From: an uncultured Oribacterium sp.
Lineage (GTDB): Bacteria > Bacillota > Clostridia > Lachnospirales > Lachnospiraceae
DNA: 27,922 nucleotides
Direction: 5' to 3'
Assembly (NCBI GenBank): GCA_900770445.1
Contig: CAAGKO010000002.1
Coordinates: 1-27,922 of the forward strand
This document shows positions 8,930-17,097 of this stretch, piece by piece. The number at the start of each line of letters is the position of its first letter. Position 1 is the first letter of the stretch. The notes under the pieces are model-generated. The model was not told the DNA's origin. It saw only the letters and a program-made list of their open reading frames with translations, and did no database searches. The position numbers and the translations under genes were made by a program.

Positions 8930-9020
8930 CTGTTTCCTTTCACTGCCTGCTCCCTGCAGGCCAATGCACACATCTGTCTTCCGCCCGTCACTGTTGAAAC
9001 GTCGTTAAGTCAAGGCGTAG

Positions 9021-9066
9021 CTCGGCGGACAGCAGCCGGAAGCCATACGTAGAGACCGTGCTTCCG
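9021..9066. repeat. Short foldback element B after miaB
   Basis: CGGCGGACAGC followed by GGAAGCCATACGTAGAGACC matches the left arm of the full element at 20284-20508. The right arm is gone. The motif now sits in the loop of a perfect 7-base-pair stem, CGGAAGC (9037-9043) with GCTTCCG (9060-9066). The stem begins one base after the miaB stop codon in the direction of transcription. Confidence 0.75.
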
Positions 9067-9067
9067 A

Positions 9068-10510
<1,443 letters not shown>

Positions 10511-10566
10511 AAAAACAAATCATCTTTCTTTCATATATAAGCAATGATAAGCATTCAGCTAAGGGT

Positions 10567-10785
10567 CCCTGAAGGGGTGGCATCCGAAGCCATACGTAGA
10601 GAACGTGTGAAATCAAGCCGGGTCCCCTTAGCGGCACTTGGTATTATTTTCCTTAGCACCCTCTGCAACGCTGAGTTTTCATAAAGAAAACTCAGTGATT
10701 GCAGAAGGCCTAGTGCCGCTTAGGGTCCCCGGCTTAGAGTTCACCGGTCTCGAAGTACTGTGCTTCAGATGTCACCCCTTCAGGG
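10567..10785. repeat. Full-length covarying foldback element, copy R1 (proA-miaB gap)
   Basis: A 219-base near-palindrome. The outer arms CCCTGAAGGGGTG and CACCCCTTCAGGG pair, and the internal loop carries GCCATACGTAGAGAACGTG opposite CTCGAAGTACTGTG. The middle stem AAGCCGGG..CCTTAGCGGCACT pairs with AGTGCCGCTTAGG..CCCCGGCTT. The apical hairpin has arms CGCTGAGTTTTC and GAAAACTCAGTG around ATAAA. A one-sided bulge (TATTATTTTCCTTAG) sits below the apex on the plus-strand left arm. The element starts 11 bases after the proA stop codon in the transcription direction. No U-run follows. Confidence 0.9.
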
Positions 10786-10796
10786 CCTGGCAGATT

Positions 10797-12083
10797 TCAA
10801 CGGATCTGTCCATCTCCGTAGATCTTATATTTATAGGTGGTGAGCTCCCTGAGCCCCATCGGGCCCCGCGCGTGGAGCTTCCCGGTCGAGATGCCGATCT
10901 CGGCACCGAAGCCGAAGCAGCCGCCATCCGTGAAGCGCGTCGACGCGTTCCAGTAGACACAGGCACTGTCGATCCCGTTCAGGAACTGCTCCGCATGCGT
11001 CGCATCCTCCGTAATGATCGCCTCACTGTGCCCGGTGCTGCAGCGGTTGATGTGCGCGATGGCCTCCGCCACCGAGTGCACCGTCTTCACCGAGATCTTA
11101 TAGTCGAGGTACTCCGTCGTAAAGTCCTCCTCCGTCGCCGGATGCACGAGGCGCATATCGATGCCCTCCCCGGCCTCTGCCGCCGCCTGCACCGCCGAGA
11201 GGCTCGGCGCATCACAGTACGCCTCGACCTGCATCTCCTGCAGCTTCTGAATCACCGGCACGAGCACCGTCGACAGCACCCGCTCGTCCACGACCAGCGA
11301 CTCACAGGCATTGCACACGCCGATGCGCTGCGTCTTCGCGTTGAACACGATCGGCACGGCCTTCGCCACATCCGCACTTGCGTCGAGGAAGATGTGACAG
11401 TTCCCGGCCCCGGTCTCGATGACCGGCACAGAAGCATTGCGCACGACCGCCTGGATCAGGCGATGCGAGCCGCGCGGAATCAGCACGTCCACGAACGCGT
11501 TCATCTGCATGAAGCGGTTCGTCGTCTCGTGATCCGTCGCCTCGATCAGCTGCAGTACGTTCGGGTCAATGCCGGCGGCCTCGATGGCGCTCCGGAGGAC
11601 CTTCGTAATCGCGAGGTTCGAGTGGATCGCATCCGAACCACCCTTCAGGATCACGGCATTCGCCGTCTTGAAGCAGAGGGACCAGGCATCGCTCGTCACG
11701 TTCGGACGCGCCTCATAGATGATTCCGATCACACCGATCGGCACCGCCACCTTCTGAAGCCGGAGTCCGTTCGGACGCTCTGTCTCGGACAGCACCTCGC
11801 CGACCGGATCCTCGAGCGCCGCGATGTCACGGATCGCATCCGCCATCGCATGGAGACGCTCCCCCGTGAGACGCAGACGATCCCGGAGCCCCGCCGCCAT
11901 CTGATTCTGATCCGCGATGGCGAGGTCCTCCGCATTCGCCCGGAGGATCACCGCCTGGTTTTCCCCCTGATCGAGGGCATCTGCCGCCGCCATCAGCACC
12001 TGATTCTTCTTTTCGGTATCCAGCACCGCCAGCTGCCGCGCCGCTGCGCGCGCTGCCGCACCGATTTGCTCAAGATCGATCAT
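10797..12083 (-). CDS. proA: Gamma-glutamyl phosphate reductase (glutamate-5-semialdehyde dehydrogenase)
   Basis: Second step of proline synthesis: NADPH-dependent reduction of gamma-glutamyl phosphate, made by ProB, to glutamate-5-semialdehyde. The 428-residue length is normal. Visible are the aldehyde-dehydrogenase-like signature PIGVIGIIYEARPNVTSDAWSL, ANAVILKGGSDAIHSN, the catalytic cysteine region RIGVCNACESLVVDE near residue 258, and the C-terminal GCFGFGAEIGISTGKLHARGPMGL. GGAGG stands 4 bases before the ATG. It is the last gene of a proB-ynzC-proA unit; a gap of about 130 bases with three palindromes separates it from the ynzC-like gene. Confidence 0.97.
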   Translation of the reverse strand: MIDLEQIGAAARAAARQLAVLDTEKKNQVLMAAADALDQGENQAVILRANAEDLAIADQNQMAAGLRDRLRLTGERLHAMADAIRDIAALEDPVGEVLSETERPNGLRLQKVAVPIGVIGIIYEARPNVTSDAWSLCFKTANAVILKGGSDAIHSNLAITKVLRSAIEAAGIDPNVLQLIEATDHETTNRFMQMNAFVDVLIPRGSHRLIQAVVRNASVPVIETGAGNCHIFLDASADVAKAVPIVFNAKTQRIGVCNACESLVVDERVLSTVLVPVIQKLQEMQVEAYCDAPSLSAVQAAAEAGEGIDMRLVHPATEEDFTTEYLDYKISVKTVHSVAEAIAHINRCSTGHSEAIITEDATHAEQFLNGIDSACVYWNASTRFTDGGCFGFGAEIGISTGKLHARGPMGLRELTTYKYKIYGDGQIR

Positions 12084-12099
12084 CTTTCCTCCACTTTCC

Positions 12100-12195
12100 G
12101 GGGTCTGACCCCCTTCTGACCAAATTTACGGGACGGCAGGCACTACGCGGGGGTCAGACCCCTTGGCCTGCCGTTACTTTTCGGGGTCAGACCCC
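12100..12195. repeat. Cluster of three GGGGTCAGACCCC palindromes in the ynzC-proA gap
   Basis: Copies occur at 12100-12113, 12149-12162 and 12182-12195. The middle one forms the loop of a 9-base-pair stem (ACGGCAGGC at 12133-12141 with GCCTGCCGT at 12166-12174). Two copies share the flank CCTTGGCCT with the 6173-6240 copies. The cluster sits inside the proline operon, between its second and third genes. Confidence 0.75.
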
Positions 12196-12211
12196 TTGGC
12201 CTCCCGGAAGT

Positions 12212-12520
12212 TTACTTCTCTTCCTTCAGTTCCTGGTCGGTCTCCGCCATGGCCTTCTCGGCTTCGAGCTGGGCGTCGGTGGCGGCCATCGCCTGCTGCG
12301 CCTTCGCCTTCGAGTCGAAGACGTCCGCTGCGTCCTGCTCGGACTGCTTCGATGCGTTCTTGATATCCTTCAGGTATACGCCGAGGTTCGCCTTCACGGA
12401 ATCGATGTAGGCGCGACGAAGCGCCGCCTGCTCGGCCTTCTCCTCCTCGGTGAGGCCGCTGCCCTCCTTTGACTTATGATAAAGCTCATTGATACGCTTG
12501 ATATCCTGCTCTGTAACCAT
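12212..12520 (-). CDS. YnzC/DUF896-family small protein with extended acidic tail
   Basis: 102 residues. The first 55 or so match the DUF896 (YnzC/UPF0291) helical-hairpin family: INELYHKSKEGSGLTEEEKAEQ followed by LRRAYIDSVKANLG. The known family members are about 65-80 residues and of unknown function. This protein adds a highly charged, Ala/Glu/Asp/Lys-rich tail (about residues 60-102, ending AMAETDQELKEEK) that is probably helical or disordered. Its ATG overlaps the proB stop codon (TAATG), so translation is likely coupled to proB. Placement between proB and proA suggests co-expression with proline synthesis but proves no functional link. Confidence 0.85.
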   Translation of the reverse strand: MVTEQDIKRINELYHKSKEGSGLTEEEKAEQAALRRAYIDSVKANLGVYLKDIKNASKQSEQDAADVFDSKAKAQQAMAATDAQLEAEKAMAETDQELKEEK

Positions 12521-13398
12521 TACGCATTCTCCTCACTCTCGAGATACTGTACGAGATCAAAATCCTTATTTTCATGTGCTGCGAACAGCGTGCCGACATT
12601 CTCTCCCTCGAGAATCTCCGTGATCACATCCGCACTCGTGAAGCGCGCGATCACCATATCCGCACCACTGTCTGTCGAAATCCGGGCCGCTGCGAGCTTC
12701 GCACTCATCCCCCCGGTGCCGACATTGGACCCGCTGTCCGACTTCCCCATCTCGAGGATGTCCGCATTGATCTCCGGAATGAACGGGATAAACTCCGCAT
12801 CCGGATTCTTCTTCGGATCATCCGTGAACAGACCATCGATATCCGACAGCAGAATCACGAGATCCGCATGCACCACCGCCCCGACGATCGCCGCGAGCTG
12901 GTCATTATCCCCGAAGGACTCGACCTGATTGATCTCCGACGTCGACACCGTATCGTTCTCATTGACGACCGGTACCGTCCCGAGATTCAGAAGCTCCAGG
13001 AACGTATTCGTCGCATTCTCACGTGAACGCGGATCCAGCATGATGTTCTTCGTCAGCAGCACCTGCGACGCGATCACACTGTACTCCGAGAAAATCTTCT
13101 GATAGGTCATCATCAGACGCGCCTGCCCGATCGCCGCAAACGCCTGCTTCTCCGCCATACTCCGCGGACGACGATGCATCCCGATCACACTCCGCCCCGT
13201 CGCGATCGCACCCGACGATACGAGGATCACATCCTTCCCCTCCGCATTCAGATCCGAAATCACCCGCACCAGCTTCTCGATCTTCCGAAGATCCAGACTC
13301 CCCGTCTCCTTGTGGGTGATGCTCGCAGATCCCACCTTGATCACGATCCGCTTCTTTTCCCGCAGACTCGCTCTCATCTCCTGATTTGTTTTCTCCAT
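12520..13398 (-). CDS. proB: Glutamate 5-kinase (PUA-less form)
   Basis: First step of proline synthesis: ATP-dependent phosphorylation of glutamate. 292 residues comprise only the amino-acid-kinase domain: IVIKVGSASIT, ILVSSGAIATG, PVVNENDTVS, FGDNDQLAAIVGA, LLSDIDGLFT and GTGGMSAKLAAARIS. The C-terminal PUA domain of the E. coli enzyme (367 residues) is absent, as in many Firmicutes. GGGAG lies 4 bases before the ATG at 13398. The stop overlaps the start of the ynzC-like gene by one base. The upstream gap is filled by a full foldback element, R2, whose edge lies about 40 bases from the start codon. Confidence 0.96.
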   Translation of the reverse strand: MEKTNQEMRASLREKKRIVIKVGSASITHKETGSLDLRKIEKLVRVISDLNAEGKDVILVSSGAIATGRSVIGMHRRPRSMAEKQAFAAIGQARLMMTYQKIFSEYSVIASQVLLTKNIMLDPRSRENATNTFLELLNLGTVPVVNENDTVSTSEINQVESFGDNDQLAAIVGAVVHADLVILLSDIDGLFTDDPKKNPDAEFIPFIPEINADILEMGKSDSGSNVGTGGMSAKLAAARISTDSGADMVIARFTSADVITEILEGENVGTLFAAHENKDFDLVQYLESEENA

Positions 13399-13439
13399 AA
13401 CGCTCCCTGGAATTAATAATAGTCTATGATTACATCGGG

Positions 13440-13672
13440 CCGACGCCTCGAAGGGGTGGCAGCAGAAACCATACGCAGAGGACGTGAAGAATCAAAATCG
13501 TATCCCTTAGAAGCACTTGGGGTTATCTTTCCATGGAACCCTCTGTCAACGCTGAGTTTTCATAAAGAAAACTCAGCGATTGCAGAGGGCCTAGTGCTTC
13601 TTAGGGATGCGATTTTAGAGTCTTCCGGCCTCGGAGTACTGTGTTTCTGCTGCCACCCCTCCGAGGCGTCGG
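13440..13672. repeat. Full-length covarying foldback element, copy R2
   Basis: A 233-base near-palindrome. Outer arms: CCGACGCCTCGAAGGGGTGG and its partner CCACCCCTCCGAGGCGTCGG. The motif CCATACGCAGAGGACGTG lies opposite TCGGAGTACTGTG. The middle stem AAAATCG..CCTTAGAAGCACT pairs with AGTGCTTCTTAGG..CGATTTT. The apical arms are CGCTGAGTTTTC and GAAAACTCAGCG around ATAAA, with the flanking CCTCTG/CAGAGG pair. Middle and outer stems differ from R1 on both sides in a matching way. It lies 38 bases after the stop of the flavoprotein gene and fills most of the 311-base gap before proB. Confidence 0.9.
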
Positions 13673-13709
13673 TCGAAAATCAAAAAACAAATAATGGAAT
13701 ATTCTATAA

Positions 13710-15347
13710 TTAATTATACGACTTGACAAGTGCTTCCGCGGCTTTCATGCCGTCCATCGCAGCACTCATGATACCGCCCGCATACCCCGCGCCCTCGCCG
13801 CACGGATAGAGCCCCGGGATGTTCGAACAGAAATCCTCCCCCCGCGGAATCCGCACCGGACTCGAGGTCCGCGCTTCGATGCCGCAGAGCAGCGCATCCT
13901 CCCGGGCGAAACCATGCAGCTTATGCTCGAAGCTCTCCATCCCCTCGATGAAGGTCTCATTGAATTCATTGAGCGCCGCATAGGGCGAGTCCGCCGGGAA
14001 GCGGAAAAGCCCGTTCAGCCGACTGTATCCGTACTGCCCCTTGATTTCAGGGCCAATGCTCCCGACCGTTTCGTCGGTGGTTTCGCGATCCGCCTTGAAA
14101 TCCCCGTAGGTCTGCACCGGCACACGGCCATCCAGCAGCTGGTATGCCCGCTCCTCCAGCGTCCGCTGCAGTGCGATGCCGCCGAGCGGATGTGCCGCCC
14201 CGTCATAATCCGTCTTCCGGATCGACACGATGATGGCAGCATTGGCGTTCTTCCCGTCCCGGGCATGATAGCTCATCCCGTTCACGCAGAGCCGCCCCGG
14301 CTCCGACGAGCTGTTCACGACATAACCGCCCGGACACATGCAGAAGCTGTAGACACCCCGCCCGTTCTTCGCACTCGTATGCGTTACCTTATAGGCACCC
14401 GGCCCGAGCGCCCGGCGCGTCTCCGCATCGACCACGCCATAGAGATCCTCATCGATCATCGCCTGCGGATGCTGCACACGGAAGCCCATCGCGAAGTCCT
14501 TCGCCTCCATGTGGAGGCCGGCCGCGTAAAGCTCCTCATAGCTGTCGCGTGCAGAGTGGCCGATCGCGAGGATGATCTTCCGATCCTTATCACGTACCGG
14601 ATCGTAGCTAAACTTCGTATGGAAGTGAATCTCCCCGCCGAGCGCCTCGATCTCATAGCGGATCCCGCGCACCACATCGACGAGACAGTCCGTCCCGACA
14701 TGCGGCTTCGCATCGATGAGAATCGACGGATCTGCTCCATAACCGACGAAGAGATTCAGGATGAAACGACTGCGCCCATCCGGATCCTTCGTAAGTGTGT
14801 TGAGCTTTCCATCCGAGAAGGTCCCGGCACCACCCTCCCCGAACTGCGGATTCGAGTTAGGATCCAGCGCTCCCGTCGCCCAGAGACGCTCGACATCCCG
14901 GACGCGCTCCTCGACCGAGGCCCCCCGCTCATACACGATCGGATGCATCCCGGCACGCGCGAGGATCAGCGCCGCAAACATCCCTGCCGGACCGAAGCCC
15001 ACGACCACCGGACGATGCGCCTCCTCCCGGAAGAAGTCACGCCGAGGCACCCCCTCGACCCTCTCCCCTAGCTCCGGCGCACGATACTCGACCCGCTCGC
15101 CCATCACGACGTCCCGGTTCCGAAGCTTCTTCACCAGCTTCTCCTCCGCCCGGAGACCACCCGTGAGCTCCACCAGCAGCGTATAACTGAAGAAAATCTC
15201 CGGCCGCTTCCGCGCATCGATCGACCGCCGAAGCACCTCCAGCGTCGCGATCTCTGCCGGCTTCACCCCCAGCAGCTTCGCACACTGAAGCCGCAGCATC
15301 TTCACCGACGCCGTCACCGGAAGCTTCACCTGATTCACTCTGATCAT
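13710..15347 (-). CDS. FAD-dependent NAD(P)-oxidoreductase of the COG2509 family
   Basis: 545 residues. An N-terminal alpha/beta domain of about 100 residues (RVNQVKLPV..., LRRSIDARKRPEIFFSYTL) precedes a dinucleotide-binding GFGPAGMFAALILARAG at about residues 116-132. The conserved family stretches NPQFGEGGAGTFSDGKLNT, FCMCPGGYVVNSSSE and the C-terminal FAD segment GLYPCGEGAGYAGGIMSAAMDGMKAAEAL follow. These define the uncharacterized FAD-dependent dehydrogenase family common in Clostridia; no substrate is known. AAGGAG lies 5 bases before the ATG. A promoter about 115 bases upstream leaves a long, foldable leader. The gene appears to be transcribed alone, with a foldback element on each side. 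Confidence 0.9.
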   Translation of the reverse strand: MIRVNQVKLPVTASVKMLRLQCAKLLGVKPAEIATLEVLRRSIDARKRPEIFFSYTLLVELTGGLRAEEKLVKKLRNRDVVMGERVEYRAPELGERVEGVPRRDFFREEAHRPVVVGFGPAGMFAALILARAGMHPIVYERGASVEERVRDVERLWATGALDPNSNPQFGEGGAGTFSDGKLNTLTKDPDGRSRFILNLFVGYGADPSILIDAKPHVGTDCLVDVVRGIRYEIEALGGEIHFHTKFSYDPVRDKDRKIILAIGHSARDSYEELYAAGLHMEAKDFAMGFRVQHPQAMIDEDLYGVVDAETRRALGPGAYKVTHTSAKNGRGVYSFCMCPGGYVVNSSSEPGRLCVNGMSYHARDGKNANAAIIVSIRKTDYDGAAHPLGGIALQRTLEERAYQLLDGRVPVQTYGDFKADRETTDETVGSIGPEIKGQYGYSRLNGLFRFPADSPYAALNEFNETFIEGMESFEHKLHGFAREDALLCGIEARTSSPVRIPRGEDFCSNIPGLYPCGEGAGYAGGIMSAAMDGMKAAEALVKSYN

Positions 15348-15462
15348 AACAACTCCTTTATTTAAACACCTTCACAAAAAGGCATGGATTCACCGCTCAG
15401 ATGCTCCTGGCACAGGCAGAGTTCCTGCGAGCGCCACCTTCGAGCCTTCACAAAACACTGCC
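15348..15462 (-). other. Possible structured leader of the COG2509 flavoprotein gene
   Basis: The RNA between the predicted promoter and the ATG can fold as a closed multi-branch. CGCTC pairs with GAGCG, enclosing two small hairpins (GCAG-GAACT-CTGC and CCTG-TGC-CAGG). Flanking AAGG..TGG can meet CCA..CCTT. TTTGTGAAGG is repeated on both sides. It matches no riboswitch class I can recall with confidence; CGGTGAATC resembles part of a THF-riboswitch 3' strand, but the rest does not. Confidence 0.3.
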
Positions 15463-15491
15463 ATCATAACACAAAACAGGAGAAATACGAA
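15463..15491 (-). promoter_or_regulatory. Predicted promoter of the COG2509 flavoprotein gene
   Basis: On the minus strand TATGAT (15468-15463, 5/6 match to the -10 box) is preceded by TGT, giving an extended -10 (TGn). A weak TTCGTA lies 17 bases further upstream. It is immediately downstream of foldback element R3. Confidence 0.4.
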
Positions 15492-15500
15492 ATCATGAAC

Positions 15501-15730
15501 AAACAGCATGCCGGAGGGGCGGCAACAGAAGCCATACGTAGAGACCGTGAATAAATCCAAATCGGGCCCTTAGAACCAGTTAGTACATTTTCCTTAGCCC
15601 CCTCGGCAACGCTGAGTTTTCATAAAGAAAATCTCAGCGATTGCCGAGGGCTTACTGGTTCTTAGGGCCCGATTTGTGATTTTTCCGGTCTCGGAGTACT
15701 GTGCTTCTGTTACCGCCCCTCCGGCTGTTT
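15501..15730. repeat. Full-length covarying foldback element, copy R3
   Basis: Outer arms GCCGGAGGGGCGG and CCGCCCCTCCGGC pair, and AAACA/TGTTT can extend them across a bulge. The motif GCCATACGTAGAGACCGTG lies opposite TCGGAGTACTGTGC. The middle stem AAATCGGGCCCTTAGAACCA pairs with its partner across one T-T mismatch. Apically CCTCGGCAACGCTGAG meets CTCAGCGATTGCCGAGG around TTTTC-ATAAA-GAAAA. One extra T in the right apical arm (AAAATCTCAG) breaks the reading frame found in other copies. It lies downstream of the solute-binding protein gene, separated from it by a second, truncated arm. Confidence 0.9.
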
Positions 15731-15764
15731 GCCATACTGTGTTTCCGATGCCTGCCCTCCGGCC
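15731..15764. repeat. Truncated right arm of a further foldback copy (remnant D)
   Basis: CCATACTGTGTTTCCGATG followed by CCTGCCCTCCGG resembles the right outer arms of R1 and R4 (TACTGTGCTTCAGATG; TACTGTGTTTCTGCAGG). No matching left arm remains. It abuts R3 directly, suggesting tandem insertion followed by deletion. Confidence 0.5.
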
Positions 15765-15784
15765 TGCTGCATTATTTGAAATGT

Positions 15785-17083
15785 TCAGGAGTTTCCCTGC
15801 AGCTGCGCGTGGATCTCCGCCGCGCACGCCTCCAGGCTCTCCCTGCCATATACATACTTATCCGCCGTATTCTTGAAGGCGTCCATCACGGTCGACGACT
15901 CCAGCTGCGGGATCATGATCTCGTTCTCATCCTGCATCGCCAGGATCTCCTGCGCTGCCGCATACTCCAGCGAATCCAGCTGCCGCGAAGACTTCAGCAC
16001 ATCCAGCGCTCGCTCCGAAATCGGCACCCCCTTCTCCGTGCCCTGCAGCCGTGCCATATCCGCATCGTTGATGAGAAAGTTCAGGAAGCGCGCCGCTTCC
16101 TTCGGATGCTGCGTCGTCGCACTGATCGCATAGAGCGTCGCCGGCTTCGTATACCAGCCGCTGCGAAACGCCCCCGGCTCCATGAGATTGTCCCCGATGA
16201 CGACATTGGCCCCGGACGCAGAGAGCTCCGCGCAGTAGCGCGACGCATCACTCGCCCAGAAGCAGGCCCCTGCCGTCGTCCCGTTCTCGAAATCCGTCGC
16301 GTCGAAATCCTCGACCCGCGGGATCACCTTCTTCTCCAGCAGCTGCTTATAGAACTCGAGCATCTTCGCCCAGTCCTCCGGCGTGCCGCAGTAGCTTCCA
16401 TCCGCCGTGTACAGCACCCGGCCCGTCGTCTGCTCGAAATGCGCGATGAGGCTCAGGAACAGATGCTTCTTCACCATGCCGACCGGATAGATCCCATCCT
16501 TCGACATCCGCTTCGCCGCCTCGAACAGATCGTCCCAGGTCTCCGGGATGTCGAGCCCATAGCGGTCATACACATCCTTGTTATAGAAGAACACCGACAT
16601 ATTGTAGGCGATCGGAATCGCATTGAGATGCCCATTCACCGTACCAAGCGCGAGATCCGCCTCCGTATAGCGACTGAGATCCAGCACATCCGTCAGCTGA
16701 TTCAGATCGTAGTAGCCCGTGCCGTCCGGCGAGTAGGTATGCAGCCAGGAGTAGTTGATCTGCATGACATCGGCGTTCGTATGGCTCCTCATGAGCACCT
16801 GATTTCGCGTTTCGTAGCCGTCCCACACACCATAGGTGTGATTCACACGGATGTCCGGATTCTTATCCTCGAAGACCCGGATGCCGGTCAGCGTGTACTG
16901 ATGGCGTGCATCGTTGCCCCACCAGGCGTAGGAAATCGCGGTCTGCTCCGTCTCCTGCCGGTAGATCGTCTGCGTTCCCTCGCCGAGCACGCGCTGCCTC
17001 CAGAGACGGCAGCTGCAGCTGCCGAAGGCCAATGCTGAGATCAGGGTGCATGCCACTATTTTCTTCCATGCGATTTTTCTCAT
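15785..17083 (-). CDS. Extracellular solute-binding lipoprotein (family 1, sugar-type)
   Basis: 432 residues with a basic N-terminus, a short hydrophobic stretch and cysteines at the end of a lipobox-like sequence (LAFGSCSC, near residue 23). It is therefore probably a membrane-anchored lipoprotein. The mature part has the layout of ABC-importer family-1 binding proteins: TGIRVFEDKNPDIRV, ADVMQINYSWL, AIPIAYNMSVFFYNKDVYDRYGLDIPETWDDLFEAAK, and the C-terminal KEAARFLNFLIND. No permease or ATPase gene is nearby. It follows the diguanylate cyclase gene after only 14 bases, so the two form a unit; the binding protein may feed a signal to that sensor. The ribosome site (AAGGTGG) is fair. The ligand cannot be read from the sequence. 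Confidence 0.9.
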   Translation of the reverse strand: MRKIAWKKIVACTLISALAFGSCSCRLWRQRVLGEGTQTIYRQETEQTAISYAWWGNDARHQYTLTGIRVFEDKNPDIRVNHTYGVWDGYETRNQVLMRSHTNADVMQINYSWLHTYSPDGTGYYDLNQLTDVLDLSRYTEADLALGTVNGHLNAIPIAYNMSVFFYNKDVYDRYGLDIPETWDDLFEAAKRMSKDGIYPVGMVKKHLFLSLIAHFEQTTGRVLYTADGSYCGTPEDWAKMLEFYKQLLEKKVIPRVEDFDATDFENGTTAGACFWASDASRYCAELSASGANVVIGDNLMEPGAFRSGWYTKPATLYAISATTQHPKEAARFLNFLINDADMARLQGTEKGVPISERALDVLKSSRQLDSLEYAAAQEILAMQDENEIMIPQLESSTVMDAFKNTADKYVYGRESLEACAAEIHAQLQGNS

Positions 17084-17097
17084 CCTGTCTCACCACC

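Noticed and set aside
6317..9052. 911-codon plus-strand open frame opposite mutS, and similar long plus-strand frames opposite miaA, mutL, proA and alaS
   Set aside because: They are antisense shadows of GC-rich genes: Arg/Leu/Asp-rich, no recognisable domains, no ribosome sites.
13426..13713. Plus-strand 95-codon open frame spanning foldback R2, with a peptide LSFHKENSAIAEGLV that recurs in R1 and R4
   Set aside because: The recurring peptide is the translated apical hairpin. In R3 an extra T in the right apical arm shifts the frame, start codons and lengths differ between copies, and no ribosome site precedes them. Conservation follows base pairing, not codons.
10567..15764. CRISPR-like interpretation of the repeated intergenic elements
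   Set aside because: Copies are kilobases apart, over 200 bases long, near-palindromic and not separated by uniform spacers; no cas genes.
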